Of a stretch of DNA of 61,379 bases, positions 1 through 8,278 are shown piece by piece (within the stretch, counting starts at the first letter, position 1; every line of letters starts with the position of its first letter). Made by a program: the position numbers and the translations under genes. The stretch spans positions 1-61,379 of the forward strand of contig JAZKAK010000025.1 of the NCBI GenBank assembly GCA_040389165.1, in the 5' to 3' direction. Source of the DNA: CAIOTO01 sp040389165. Lineage in GTDB: Bacteria > Pseudomonadota > Alphaproteobacteria > Paracaedibacterales > CAIOTO01. A model generated the notes under the pieces. That model saw only the letters and a list, made by a program, of their open reading frames with translations, was not told the DNA's origin and ran no database searches.

Positions 1-51
1 TTCAGGACTTATTGCCAAATTACCAATCGTCCGCTTAGGGGACGTTGGTAG

Positions 52-588
52 TTACATCCAATGATATGAATACGGCAATCTATGACACAAAGCACCAAAT
101 GGTATATGACCAAATTTAAAATGGTTGCTTACAAAATGATAAACAGCACTATTACCAGAGACCATTGGCGCTTCTAAAATAAGAGCCCCTATCTTGTTAC
201 CCCATTTCCCCTCCTCTCTAACTTTATCCAATTCGACTAGATTTGCCAGATAAATTAACAAAGAAGCCGTACCTTGGGATGAGGCATGAAACACAATCTT
301 TTTGATATCTTCATTAAAAAATATAGGATCAATGTGCGATTTAAGACAATCCTGACAATGTTTTTGTCCAAAATCGTCAATCAAATTATGCGTGTTAATA
401 AAAGTTTGATGTGCTGAAGAATACGGATGAATTATACCTGACTCTTCAAGGTTTGTACCACCGTATCCGTCTTGACCTGTAATAACAACGTATTGTACAG
501 AAGGATCGCGAACTTGTTCAAGCTCACACGAGAAACTATTGTTAATTAGAAAAAAAAATATTAAGGAGAAGTAAAATACATACTTCAT
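52..588 (-). CDS. Putative secreted alpha/beta-hydrolase-like protein, possibly truncated
   Basis: The 178-residue product starts with a hydrophobic signal peptide (about residues 1-20, ending NNSFS) and has a nucleophile-elbow-like stretch, FHASSQGTAS, near residue 105, where ASSQG takes the place of the GxSxG of alpha/beta hydrolases. A Shine-Dalgarno GAGGTG sits five bases before the ATG and supports the start. The usual fold is longer and needs a later Asp and His; here a TAA follows the residues SYHWM and the same frame then stays open to the window edge, so the gene may have been cut by a nonsense mutation. Substrate unknown. The fold assignment rests on one motif and overall pattern. 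Confidence 0.45.
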   Translation of the reverse strand: MKYVFYFSLIFFFLINNSFSCELEQVRDPSVQYVVITGQDGYGGTNLEESGIIHPYSSAHQTFINTHNLIDDFGQKHCQDCLKSHIDPIFFNEDIKKIVFHASSQGTASLLIYLANLVELDKVREEGKWGNKIGALILEAPMVSGNSAVYHFVSNHFKFGHIPFGALCHRLPYSYHWM

Positions 589-651
589 AAATACACCTCG
601 TAAAATGGATATTTTCGAGAATCATTATATGTATGTTAAATATACAACGTA

Positions 652-676
652 CGTAGTTAACACAAGGTTAACTACG
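652..676. terminator. Perfect 10-bp inverted repeat
   Basis: CGTAGTTAAC (652-661) and GTTAACTACG (667-676) form a perfect 10-bp stem with a 5-base loop, in the gap between rsmB and the downstream hydrolase-like gene, both on the minus strand. No strong T-run follows on the minus strand, so it could be a terminator, a processing site or an operator. Confidence 0.35.
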
Positions 677-803
677 CATTATTTTATACGTATGTTTTTT
701 ACATTTATTTTATATATAGATAATCATTTCAACAAAAAGGCATGCGCGTTTTATAGCTGCATATTTTATCAGTGTCCTAAAAATGAATTACAGAAATTGT
801 ATG

Positions 804-2240
804 CTAAAGAAGTTCACTATCCTTACTTAGCGTTTCATCTTCTGAAACCATTTTGGGTAATGGTTCTTGTTGACGCCGCAAGATAGAAATAAAGAACCCA
901 TCAGTTGCATGTAAATGTGGAAGCAATTGAACGCCATAAGCGTTGTCTCCAATTTCATTTTCCTGAGTTATTTTCTTGTGCAAGTTTTCATAAAAAACGG
1001 CTCTCGATACAGGCTTTACAATTGGCTTGGGTGCTTCCTGTTGGCCACTTACAACCTCATTTGCTTGCTCAGCGACGCATTCCACTAATGGATCTTCTGT
1101 TATTAGTTTAAATTCAGGATGATTTTCCAAGAACCAGGTGATTTGATCTTGATTTTCAGCTTTAAAGACAGAGCACGTTGCATAAATCAACCAGCCACCG
1201 GGACGTACCAGCGGCGCAACCTTTGTTAAGATAGAACGTTGAACTGCTTGCAGTTCGGCAATATCATTCGACGTTGTTTTAAATTTCATATCTGGATTAC
1301 GTCGCCATGTTCCCGTACCCGAGCAAGGTGCATCAACCAAAACACGATCAAAGAATTTCTGATGGCGTTTAAGAAATTTAGGGTCATCTGCTTGCTGACA
1401 ACGGACATTATGCACATCTGCACGACGTATGCGCTCGCGCGCTCTTTTAAGGCGCCAATCGTGAATGTCACAAGCAAACAGCTGTCCTTTGTTTTGCATT
1501 GCTGCCGCTAAAGCAAGTGTTTTGCCACCTGCACCCGCACAATAGTCTAATACTGTCATTTTGGAAGAGGCCTCGCAGGAAAGCGCTATCAATTGTGAGC
1601 CTTCATCTTGAACTTCTATCACACCTTCTTTAAAAAGTGGATGTCCCTCAAGAGCTTGACGTTTATTAAAACGAATGCCGATGGGGCTGAGCGTGGTTGC
1701 TGACACTTCGTACCCATCTGCCATAAGCAACACTAAAACTGCCTCACGTGTTGATTTAAGCGTATTAACACGTACATCAAAGGTTCCTTCTGTTAGATAA
1801 GCAGCAGAAAGATCCTCGCAGACCTTCATAGGCAAAGATTCTAGAAAGAAGGGATACAACTCTTCCGATATAGCAAGCTCTTCGGCTTTAGTAAGAACTT
1901 CTGGTGCTTCCAGCTGACACATTTCTTGTTTGGTCAAACTGTCAGGCGAATAAGCGTTTCCATTAAAAATTTCGCGTAAGTCTGGTATCGTTAACTGATT
2001 TTCATCCCTCAATACCATTAGCATTAGCAAACGCGCATTGTCGCCTGTAAGCCGGCTATATCGTGGCACACGGCGCAAAGCTGAATACATACACGTTGCA
2101 ATGGCACGCTTGTCTTTCGAGCCGATATAACGTCGTTCACGAAAATAAGCACTGAGTAGTTTATCTGCTGGAATGTTTTTTTGATCAAAAATATTTTGAC
2201 ATATATCAATGGCAGCTTGAATTTGGGCAGGAGATTGCAT
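804..2240 (-). CDS. rsmB: 16S rRNA (cytosine-C5)-methyltransferase, RsmB/NOP family
   Basis: SAM-dependent RNA m5C methyltransferase of 478 residues. An N-terminal NusB-like helical region (about 1-140) precedes the Rossmann catalytic domain. Motif I is VLDYCAGAGGKT (near 235); motif IV is VDAPCSGTG with Cys306; motif VI is YATCS with Cys356. The two-cysteine arrangement is the hallmark of the m5C RNA methyltransferases: the TC cysteine attacks C6 of cytosine and the PC cysteine releases the product. In E. coli the target is C967 of 16S rRNA; the same target here is inferred. A C-terminal tail of about 25 residues is rich in acidic residues. The gene begins 16 bases after the stop of the CDF transporter, suggesting co-transcription. 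Confidence 0.88.
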   Translation of the reverse strand: MQSPAQIQAAIDICQNIFDQKNIPADKLLSAYFRERRYIGSKDKRAIATCMYSALRRVPRYSRLTGDNARLLMLMVLRDENQLTIPDLREIFNGNAYSPDSLTKQEMCQLEAPEVLTKAEELAISEELYPFFLESLPMKVCEDLSAAYLTEGTFDVRVNTLKSTREAVLVLLMADGYEVSATTLSPIGIRFNKRQALEGHPLFKEGVIEVQDEGSQLIALSCEASSKMTVLDYCAGAGGKTLALAAAMQNKGQLFACDIHDWRLKRARERIRRADVHNVRCQQADDPKFLKRHQKFFDRVLVDAPCSGTGTWRRNPDMKFKTTSNDIAELQAVQRSILTKVAPLVRPGGWLIYATCSVFKAENQDQITWFLENHPEFKLITEDPLVECVAEQANEVVSGQQEAPKPIVKPVSRAVFYENLHKKITQENEIGDNAYGVQLLPHLHATDGFFISILRRQQEPLPKMVSEDETLSKDSELL

Positions 2241-2256
2241 AATTGTTATTCATAAC

Positions 2257-3153
2257 TTATGTAATAGGGTCTTGATGAATGATTACATCAGCATTGGGGA
2301 AAATAGCAACAACATTCTGCTCAATATCTTCGGCAAGAGCATGCGCGTCGTGTAAAGTTAGGCTGCCATCCAAATCAAGATGCATTTGTATAAAAATACG
2401 TTGTCCAGATGAGCGTGTACGCAAGTCATGAACACCTTTGATCTTAGGGTTCTGAGAAGCAATGGCACGAACTTGCTCAACAATAGCAGTTGGTAGCTCA
2501 CGGTCCATCAAAATATCAAATGATGTTTTTCCGATTGCGTATGATGTTTTGAAAATATAAATAGCAATTAATACAGCCATAATCCAATCAATGTAAAGTG
2601 CTTCTAGAAAATTTGCTGTAACAAAGCTGATTAAAACAGCAGCATCTGTAACTAAATCTGTTTTGTAATGGAGAGAATCAGCAGAAACCGCAAGAGAATT
2701 GGTTCTTTTTACTACATAATTTTGCCATAAAACGAGTATAAAAGTTAATATTGATCCTGAAATCATGATAATTATGGCGGTAAAATTAAATATTAATTTT
2801 TCAGGAGATGAAATTCTAAATATAATTTCTTTAAGTAGCCATAACGACGATGCGGCAATAAAAAGTGATTGGAATAAACCTGCAAGCGCCTCTACTTTAC
2901 CGTGCCCAAAACGATGGTCTTCATCGGCAGGTTCGAGCGCTTGCCGAATGGCAAAAAAATTGACAACAGATACGCCTCCATCAAGCAGTGAATCAATAAG
3001 AGATGCTTTTATGCTAAGTGAATCAGTGAGTGAATAGGCAAAAGCCTTGCCAAACACAAGTATTGTTGCAACAAGGATAGCCGCAATTGTTGCACTTTGT
3101 AGTAGAAAGCGTTGAGAAAAAGGGGTGTGTCTTGCCATGAATCTTTGCGTCAT
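2257..3153 (-). CDS. Cation diffusion facilitator (FieF-like divalent metal exporter)
   Basis: Inner-membrane metal/proton antiporter of the CDF family, 298 residues, the usual length. The DSLLD motif (Asp54 and Asp58) and the later SLHYKTD stretch (His-x3-Asp) match the two halves of the transport site known from E. coli FieF/YiiP. FGHGKVEA between transmembrane segments 2 and 3 is also typical. About six hydrophobic segments are followed by a cytosolic C-terminal domain (about 205-298) with His/Asp-rich metal-sensing residues. The metal (Zn, Fe, Mn or Cd) cannot be told from sequence alone. It lies just upstream of rsmB on the same strand. No strong ribosome binding site precedes either Met1 or Met6, so the exact start is uncertain. 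Confidence 0.85.
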   Translation of the reverse strand: MTQRFMARHTPFSQRFLLQSATIAAILVATILVFGKAFAYSLTDSLSIKASLIDSLLDGGVSVVNFFAIRQALEPADEDHRFGHGKVEALAGLFQSLFIAASSLWLLKEIIFRISSPEKLIFNFTAIIIMISGSILTFILVLWQNYVVKRTNSLAVSADSLHYKTDLVTDAAVLISFVTANFLEALYIDWIMAVLIAIYIFKTSYAIGKTSFDILMDRELPTAIVEQVRAIASQNPKIKGVHDLRTRSSGQRIFIQMHLDLDGSLTLHDAHALAEDIEQNVVAIFPNADVIIHQDPIT

Positions 3154-3487
3154 TATAAGCTTAAAGGGATTTTATTCTTTTAGAAATAAACTAAATTATG
3201 CTAAAAAGCGATCTTATTCTTGATTAATCGGAAATGGTTATTTTGATGCGTATAGCTAAATCAGAATGAGGTGAATGAAAATAGAATTTACGGCCTCATT
3301 ATTGAATGAGTTGTTATAATAAATATATGTATATTACGTTTTTGCAAACATGCATGGTTTCATTGAAAAAATATAAATGAGAATTATAGTTTATCAATAA
3401 AACAGAACGTATTAATACCACATAGGAATTTCATGCTTATCCGAGTGAGCAACACATGCAGATACGCTCGTGTCTCTGTAATTTTCT
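3154..3487. other. Gene-free spacer
   Basis: AT-rich 334-base stretch between the start of the CDF transporter gene and the end of the next minus-strand gene. It should hold the promoter of the CDF-rsmB pair on the minus strand. I see no RNA gene, long repeat or convincing terminator in it. Confidence 0.5.
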
Positions 3488-3979
3488 TTAAGCTGCAAAA
3501 AAAACATCAGCTTTATGCCTATTTACTAGCAGCATATTTGAAAATTCGATGTATTTTTCCGTTATTTCTTGAGCACGTTCTTCTTCATATGTATACATAT
3601 GTAATGCATGATTTGTGCTTAAATCATTATCCACAACTTCTTCGGTACCATTCTCATTAATTGAAGCAGAACCAGATACATTGCTCTCTTCAGCTATTAC
3701 ATCATTAGTAGATATAGCATCTGAAACATCATTACTCATTATATTATCTGACTTATAATTATTTAACATACTTGTAAATAAACCAAATAATGCTATATCT
3801 GTTAATAATTCTTTTTCCAGACGTTCTGGAACTAGTACAGATTTTGAATCAGCGGCCTTAAGGAGGATATCCTCATCAGGCAGCACGTCATCTTTACTCA
3901 GCCTCCCTCTACCTATTGAATTAAGAGGAAGCGACCCCGTAAACGATCCTGTATTTGGAAATAATCCTTCCATACTCAT
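3488..3979 (-). CDS. Hypothetical protein, acidic and Ser/Asn/Asp-rich
   Basis: Not recognised. A perfect GGAGGG six bases before an ATG fixes the start at residues MSMEGLFPN, giving 163 residues; an upstream in-frame ATG would add 30 residues but has no such site. There is no signal peptide or clear membrane segment. The middle (about 80-125) is rich in Asp, Asn, Ser, Glu and Val and looks disordered; the C-terminal 30 residues, with ITEKYIEFSNMLL, look helical. It stands alone, with AT-rich spacers on both sides. Composition of this kind is seen in lineage-specific proteins of host-associated bacteria, but nothing shows a function. Confidence 0.6.
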   Translation of the reverse strand: MSMEGLFPNTGSFTGSLPLNSIGRGRLSKDDVLPDEDILLKAADSKSVLVPERLEKELLTDIALFGLFTSMLNNYKSDNIMSNDVSDAISTNDVIAEESNVSGSASINENGTEEVVDNDLSTNHALHMYTYEEERAQEITEKYIEFSNMLLVNRHKADVFFAA

Positions 3980-4126
3980 ATTGCCCTCCATAAACACGTT
4001 TTTACTTCTAATAATAAGTATAGTTTTTATTTTATGGAAGTCAATATTGGATCTCATACTAAAATACAAAATTATTCTTTAATATGTTTATATGCGCAAC
4101 TATATGATTCATAGGTCATACCTATA

Positions 4127-5392
4127 TCACGTATTTTTTGTTATCTTAACCACTGTAATTTGATTACGTTGTCTACGAATAATTTCTAATTTAAATCCAT
4201 GTAAGCTGAAGATTTGTCCAACATGGGGGATAGTACGTGTCTCATATAAAATAAATCCACCTAAGGTAGCGGCGTCTTCATCAGGCAAATCCCAATCTAG
4301 CTGGCGATTCAAATCACGCAGAGTTACACTTCCGTCAACGACATAAGATCCATCCGCTTGCAAACGAATGCCACCATGTGCAGCAATGTCGTGTTCGTCA
4401 GAGATCTCCCCGACGATCTCCTCTAAAATATCTTCTAATGTAACAATTCCAAGCAATGCGCCATATTCGTCAACAACAAGCGAGAAATGCTCACGTCGTG
4501 CTCGAAATGCATGCAGCTGATCAAGCAAGTCTGTACTTTCAGGAATAAACCAAGGTTTTGTTGCTATGGACTCAATAGAAAGTTTATCGTCGATAATTTC
4601 AGAGTGCGATCGTACGGCGCGCAAAAGGGCTTTTGCGTTTACAATACCAATAACATTCTCTTTATTCGTTTTCCATAAAGGAAGGCGGGTAAATGGTGAA
4701 GACAGGACTTGATCCACAATAGAACTTAACGAATCTTCAGCATCAAGCATGGTTACATTTTTACGATGCACCATAATCTCGGAAACATTGACAGAACCTA
4801 AATCTAAAATACTTTTAAGCATTGCCTTTTCGTGCACGACGTCTTGATTTTGACCAGTATGAAGATCTATGGCACCACGAAGCTCCTCAACGGAGGCTTG
4901 ATAGTCTGCCTGAGAGGCTGTCGTCTTAATACCAAATAACCCAACACTTTTTCGTGCAATCCAATGGATAATGTGATTACATGGTCTAAAGAGATTGAAA
5001 ACAACACGCAAAAATTTAGCAGATATTAACAAAAGTTTTTCTGAATGTACAATAGCCAGCATTTTTGGCATAACTTCACAATAAACAACAATTATAACAC
5101 TCATGATTGTTGCAGCAATTTCACCACCGCGCTCTCCCCATACAGAATAACAAAGTTTACCGGCAAAGATGACAGCCCACGCATTGAGTACAATATTACA
5201 GCTAATAAATACACTAATTGCATAACCTAAGTTTTGTTGGAAATGCCTAATAATAGCTGCCCGGTTATCACCCTCTTTTGCAAGTTGATGAAAGCGCGCC
5301 TTTGATGCGGCTGTAATTGCGGTCTCACACGCTGAGAAGAAAGATGATATAATCAGAAATGTGAGAATAATAACAATAAGTATAATATTCAT
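4127..5392 (-). CDS. CNNM/CorC (TlyC-type) transmembrane protein with CBS pair
   Basis: A 421-residue protein with the standard order of this family: an N-terminal DUF21/CNNM membrane domain (about 1-180, several hydrophobic segments, SACETAITAASKAR near 20), a tandem CBS pair (about 200-325, ending with VVDEYGALLGIVTLEDILEE), and a C-terminal CorC_HlyC domain (about 340-421, with LPDEDAATLGGFI). The family is linked to magnesium or cobalt export and was called haemolysin-like in early work; that label is not evidence of haemolysis. Its start lies nine bases after the nrdR stop, so it is likely the last gene of the tRNA-Thr - glyA - nrdR transcript. Confidence 0.88.
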   Translation of the reverse strand: MNIILIVIILTFLIISSFFSACETAITAASKARFHQLAKEGDNRAAIIRHFQQNLGYAISVFISCNIVLNAWAVIFAGKLCYSVWGERGGEIAATIMSVIIVVYCEVMPKMLAIVHSEKLLLISAKFLRVVFNLFRPCNHIIHWIARKSVGLFGIKTTASQADYQASVEELRGAIDLHTGQNQDVVHEKAMLKSILDLGSVNVSEIMVHRKNVTMLDAEDSLSSIVDQVLSSPFTRLPLWKTNKENVIGIVNAKALLRAVRSHSEIIDDKLSIESIATKPWFIPESTDLLDQLHAFRARREHFSLVVDEYGALLGIVTLEDILEEIVGEISDEHDIAAHGGIRLQADGSYVVDGSVTLRDLNRQLDWDLPDEDAATLGGFILYETRTIPHVGQIFSLHGFKLEIIRRQRNQITVVKITKNT

Positions 5393-5401
5393 AAAATGCC
5401 T

Positions 5402-5914
5402 TTAAGCGTTTTTTTCTAACTGAGATTGTTGATTTTCAATAAGCTCATCTGATTGTTCTTTTGATTGCTGTTCCATTGATGAAATGCAATCTATAAAGTC
5501 TTGTACGTTTGCAAAGTCTTTATAAATGCTTGCAAAACGCACATAAGCGACTGGATCTAAATTAAAGAGGGATTGCATAACCATTTCACCGATGATATGC
5601 GTTGAAATATCAGCTTCTCCACTAGTTTCGAACTGCCTAATAATGCTTGAAATAACACGTTCAATTTTATTTGGGTCAAGAGAATGCTTTTGCATAGCAG
5701 ATGAAACAGATCGTACTAATTTCTCACGATCAAATGGAACCCTATGACCATCTTTTTTGATAACCATAAGATCACGTAATTGAATACGTTCGAATGTAGT
5801 GAAGCGTGAACCACATTCAGAACAAATGCGACGTCTACGAATAGCCGCTTGATCATCGGTTGTTCGAGAATCTTTTACTGAAGTATCATTATGACCGCAA
5901 AAGGGACATCGCAT
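5402..5914 (-). CDS. nrdR: Transcriptional repressor NrdR
   Basis: Zinc- and nucleotide-dependent repressor of ribonucleotide reductase genes, 170 residues. The zinc ribbon at residues 1-35 has the full CPFCG...CSECGSRFTTFER pattern with its four cysteines. It is followed by the ATP-cone domain (about 45-140, starting VIKKDGHRVPFDREKL), which senses dATP/ATP. A 30-residue Gln/Glu-rich tail follows. It begins five bases after the glyA stop, an arrangement common in alphaproteobacteria. Its likely target in this window is the pair of NrdR-box-like palindromes before nrdJ at about 19.81-19.85 kb. Confidence 0.95.
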   Translation of the reverse strand: MRCPFCGHNDTSVKDSRTTDDQAAIRRRRICSECGSRFTTFERIQLRDLMVIKKDGHRVPFDREKLVRSVSSAMQKHSLDPNKIERVISSIIRQFETSGEADISTHIIGEMVMQSLFNLDPVAYVRFASIYKDFANVQDFIDCISSMEQQSKEQSDELIENQQSQLEKNA

Positions 5915-5919
5915 TCAGT

Positions 5920-7194
5920 TTAGGCCTTTTTATAAATAGGAAAAGTTTGGCAAAGAGCATTGATTTCGTGTTTGACCTCTGGAACAACAGAATCAATTGT
6001 CCCATCAGCAATCGCTTTTAATATGCGTGCGATTAAGCTGCCAACATGACCAAATTCCGTTACACCAAAACCGCGTGTCGTACAGGCAGCGGCACCCAAA
6101 CGAATGCCCGATGTAATCATTGGAGGTAGAGGATCATTCGGAATACCATTTTTATTGCAAGTTATACGCGCTTGATCCAAGACTGATTCAGCATCTTTTC
6201 CTGTAACACCTGCTTTTGTCAAATCTACCAAAATGAGGTGAGAATCAGTTCCGCCAGAAATAAGTGGAAAACCTTCGTTTACAAGAACGCGTCCCATAGC
6301 TTGCGTATTTTCAATAACTTGTTTTGCGTATATTTTAAAACTGGGATCTAGTGCCTCACCAAAAGCAACCGCTTTTGCTGCAATGACGTGCATTAACGGT
6401 CCACCTTGTAGACCTGGAAATATAGCTGAATTTATTTTTTTAGCAATAGTTTCATCATTTGTCAAAATAATGCCGCCGCGCGGTCCACGTAATGTTTTAT
6501 GGGTAGTTGACGTAACAACATGCGCGTGAGGCACAGGATTTGGATAAACACCCGCGGCGGCAAGGCCGGCAAAATGCGCCATGTCTACCATTAAAAAAGC
6601 ACCAATACTATCAGCAATTGCACGAAAACGAGCAAAGTCGATAGCACGTGGATACGCTGAACCGCCTGCTATAATAAGCTTTGGTTTATGTTGTTCGGCT
6701 AAACGTTGAACTTCATCGTAGTCGATCATGTGCGTTTCAGGATAAACACCATAACTTACAGCATTAAACCATCTTCCGGATAAGTTAACCGGAGAACCAT
6801 GTGTTAAATGCCCACCATGATTTAAAGATAATCCTAAAAATGTATCCCCTGGACTGAGTAGAGCAAGAAAAACACCTTGATTGGCTTGCGAGCCGGAATG
6901 CGGCTGCACGTTAGCAAATTCACACCCAAATAATTTTTTCAAACGTTGAATGGCAAGTATTTCCACAACATCGACATGTTCACAACCACCATAATACCGA
7001 CGTCCAGCATACCCTTCAGCATACTTGTTCGTCATAACTGAACCTTGCGCGTGCATTACAGCCCGTGAAACATAATTCTCTGAAGCAATTAATTCAATTT
7101 GATCATGCTGCCGCTGCCATTCGCTTTCAATTGCTTGCCAAACCAATGGGTCGGAGTCGGGTAAATGACGCTCAAAGAAGGCGTTTGTTGACAT
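5920..7194 (-). CDS. glyA: Serine hydroxymethyltransferase
   Basis: PLP enzyme that interconverts serine and glycine while loading tetrahydrofolate with a one-carbon unit; cytosolic dimer or tetramer. The 424-residue length is normal. PLP is bound by Lys233 in the motif TSTTHKTLRG; the N-terminal IASENYVSRAV and the EGYAGRRYYGG stretch are family signatures. I start it at MSTNAFFERH because the longer open frame upstream runs through a tRNA gene on the same strand and gives a spurious peptide. The start lies only 21 bases from the tRNA-Thr 3' end, so the mRNA 5' end may be generated by tRNA processing. The next gene, nrdR, follows after five bases. Confidence 0.96.
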   Translation of the reverse strand: MSTNAFFERHLPDSDPLVWQAIESEWQRQHDQIELIASENYVSRAVMHAQGSVMTNKYAEGYAGRRYYGGCEHVDVVEILAIQRLKKLFGCEFANVQPHSGSQANQGVFLALLSPGDTFLGLSLNHGGHLTHGSPVNLSGRWFNAVSYGVYPETHMIDYDEVQRLAEQHKPKLIIAGGSAYPRAIDFARFRAIADSIGAFLMVDMAHFAGLAAAGVYPNPVPHAHVVTSTTHKTLRGPRGGIILTNDETIAKKINSAIFPGLQGGPLMHVIAAKAVAFGEALDPSFKIYAKQVIENTQAMGRVLVNEGFPLISGGTDSHLILVDLTKAGVTGKDAESVLDQARITCNKNGIPNDPLPPMITSGIRLGAAACTTRGFGVTEFGHVGSLIARILKAIADGTIDSVVPEVKHEINALCQTFPIYKKA

Positions 7195-7215
7195 ACGTGG
7201 CACCTGAAATATAAA

Positions 7216-7290
<75 letters not shown>

Positions 7291-7447
7291 TTTTTTAAAA
7301 CAGATTCATATTTGCATATGCCAAAGGTTAGATCAAGGAAAAATGATACGTATCAATTAAAACTCTTTTAGAATCATACGAATAGCATCATATGAAACTC
7401 ACCCTACCCTCTTAATCACGTTTTTTACACAAAACAAAAAAATACTG

Positions 7448-7476
7448 TTGACGAAACCAGAATTTCTTTGTATTAA
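7448..7476 (+). promoter_or_regulatory. Sigma-70-like promoter of tRNA-Lys
   Basis: TTGACG (7448-7453) and TATTAA (7471-7476) are separated by exactly 17 bases and lie about 35 bases before the tRNA-Lys gene. Confidence 0.6.
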
Positions 7477-7511
7477 TGTAGAGGTTGTTTAGGAAACATA
7501 AACAGCCATAC

Positions 7512-7587
7512 GGGCCCTTAGCTCAGCTGGTAGAGCATCTGACTTTTAATCAGGTGGTCGAAGGTTCGAATCCTTCAGGGCCCACCA
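7512..7587 (+). tRNA. tRNA-Lys (anticodon TTT)
   Basis: A 76-base cloverleaf with encoded CCA. The acceptor stem is GGGCCCT/AGGGCCC, the D-arm is GCTCAGCTGGTAGAGC, the anticodon stem is TCTGA/TCAGG with one G-U pair, and the loop CTTTTAA gives anticodon TTT. The T-arm is AAGGTTCGAATCCTT. Confidence 0.96.
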
Positions 7588-7720
7588 ACTTTATTGCAAT
7601 TTCAAAAGTATTCATAAATTGTAATTTAAAAAAATACGTGACATCTCAATCAGATCAGTACTTTTCGCAGTTTTCAACCAAAATCACATTCAACTAAGCT
7701 ATTTTGCCATTATTTCTTGA

Positions 7721-8179
7721 TTACCTGTGCACGTGTAGTTGGCGCATTGCTTCTGTCAAGACCATCGCTGCTGCAATAGCTACATTTAATGACCTGCATA
7801 AGGGATTCATTGGAATATACACGCTAGCAAAGCATCGGGCGAACACATCATCCGGCACACCATCACTTTCGCGACCAACCATTAACACATCGTCGACTGC
7901 AAATTTAAAATCATAAAAAGAACATTCACCTTTTACATCTAACAAAATCACACGATTGTTTTTACGTGCATGCCAGAATGCCTCAATATCAACATGCTGT
8001 GTCAAATTTGCTTGTTCTCGATAATCCATCCCTGCACGTTTCAACCGTTTATCATCAATAATAAAACTGCATGGCTCAATCAAATCAAGCGGCACATCAA
8101 GGCATGCGCCAACCCGCATGAGCGTTCCCGTATTTTGTGGAATTTCAGGTCTAAAAAGAGCAAGTCTTAACATTTTCAA
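7721..8179 (-). CDS. trmL: tRNA (cytidine/uridine-34 2'-O)-methyltransferase TrmL
   Basis: SPOUT-class methyltransferase of 152 residues, a normal length for the small YibK/TrmL type that acts on the wobble base of tRNA-Leu. Motif 1 is FRPEIPQNTGTLMRVGA near the N-terminus; motif 2 is VGRESDGVPDDV (about 100); motif 3 is IPMNPLCRSLNVAIAAAMVLTEA near the C-terminus, which forms the trefoil knot and SAM pocket. The FRPEIPQNTG opening and SLNVA close are diagnostic. It stands alone on the minus strand between tRNA-Lys and the divergently transcribed phosphohexomutase. Confidence 0.92.
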   Translation of the reverse strand: MKMLRLALFRPEIPQNTGTLMRVGACLDVPLDLIEPCSFIIDDKRLKRAGMDYREQANLTQHVDIEAFWHARKNNRVILLDVKGECSFYDFKFAVDDVLMVGRESDGVPDDVFARCFASVYIPMNPLCRSLNVAIAAAMVLTEAMRQLHVHR

Positions 8180-8228
8180 AAAACCAAAATATTATACATT
8201 CTTGCAAAATAGTGGGTTGTACGTTAGA

Positions 8229-8256
8229 TTACAAGGGTATTTTTACGACTTATAAT
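8229..8256 (+). promoter_or_regulatory. Likely promoter of the phosphohexomutase gene
   Basis: TTACAA (8229-8234) and a perfect TATAAT (8251-8256) with a 16-base spacer lie about 22 bases before the ATG at 8279. Confidence 0.5.
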
Positions 8257-8278
8257 TTTCCACATAAAGAGACCTTTT

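Noticed and set aside
605..886. Open frame of 93 codons on the plus strand
   Set aside because: It runs into the 3' end of rsmB on the opposite strand, has no ribosome binding site and has a spacer-like composition.
3433..3660. Open frame of 75 codons on the plus strand
   Set aside because: It overlaps the 3' end of the minus-strand gene that has a strong ribosome binding site, and its composition is spacer-like.
7485..7697. Open frame over tRNA-Lys
   Set aside because: Most of it is tRNA sequence; it has no start signal or homology that I recognise.
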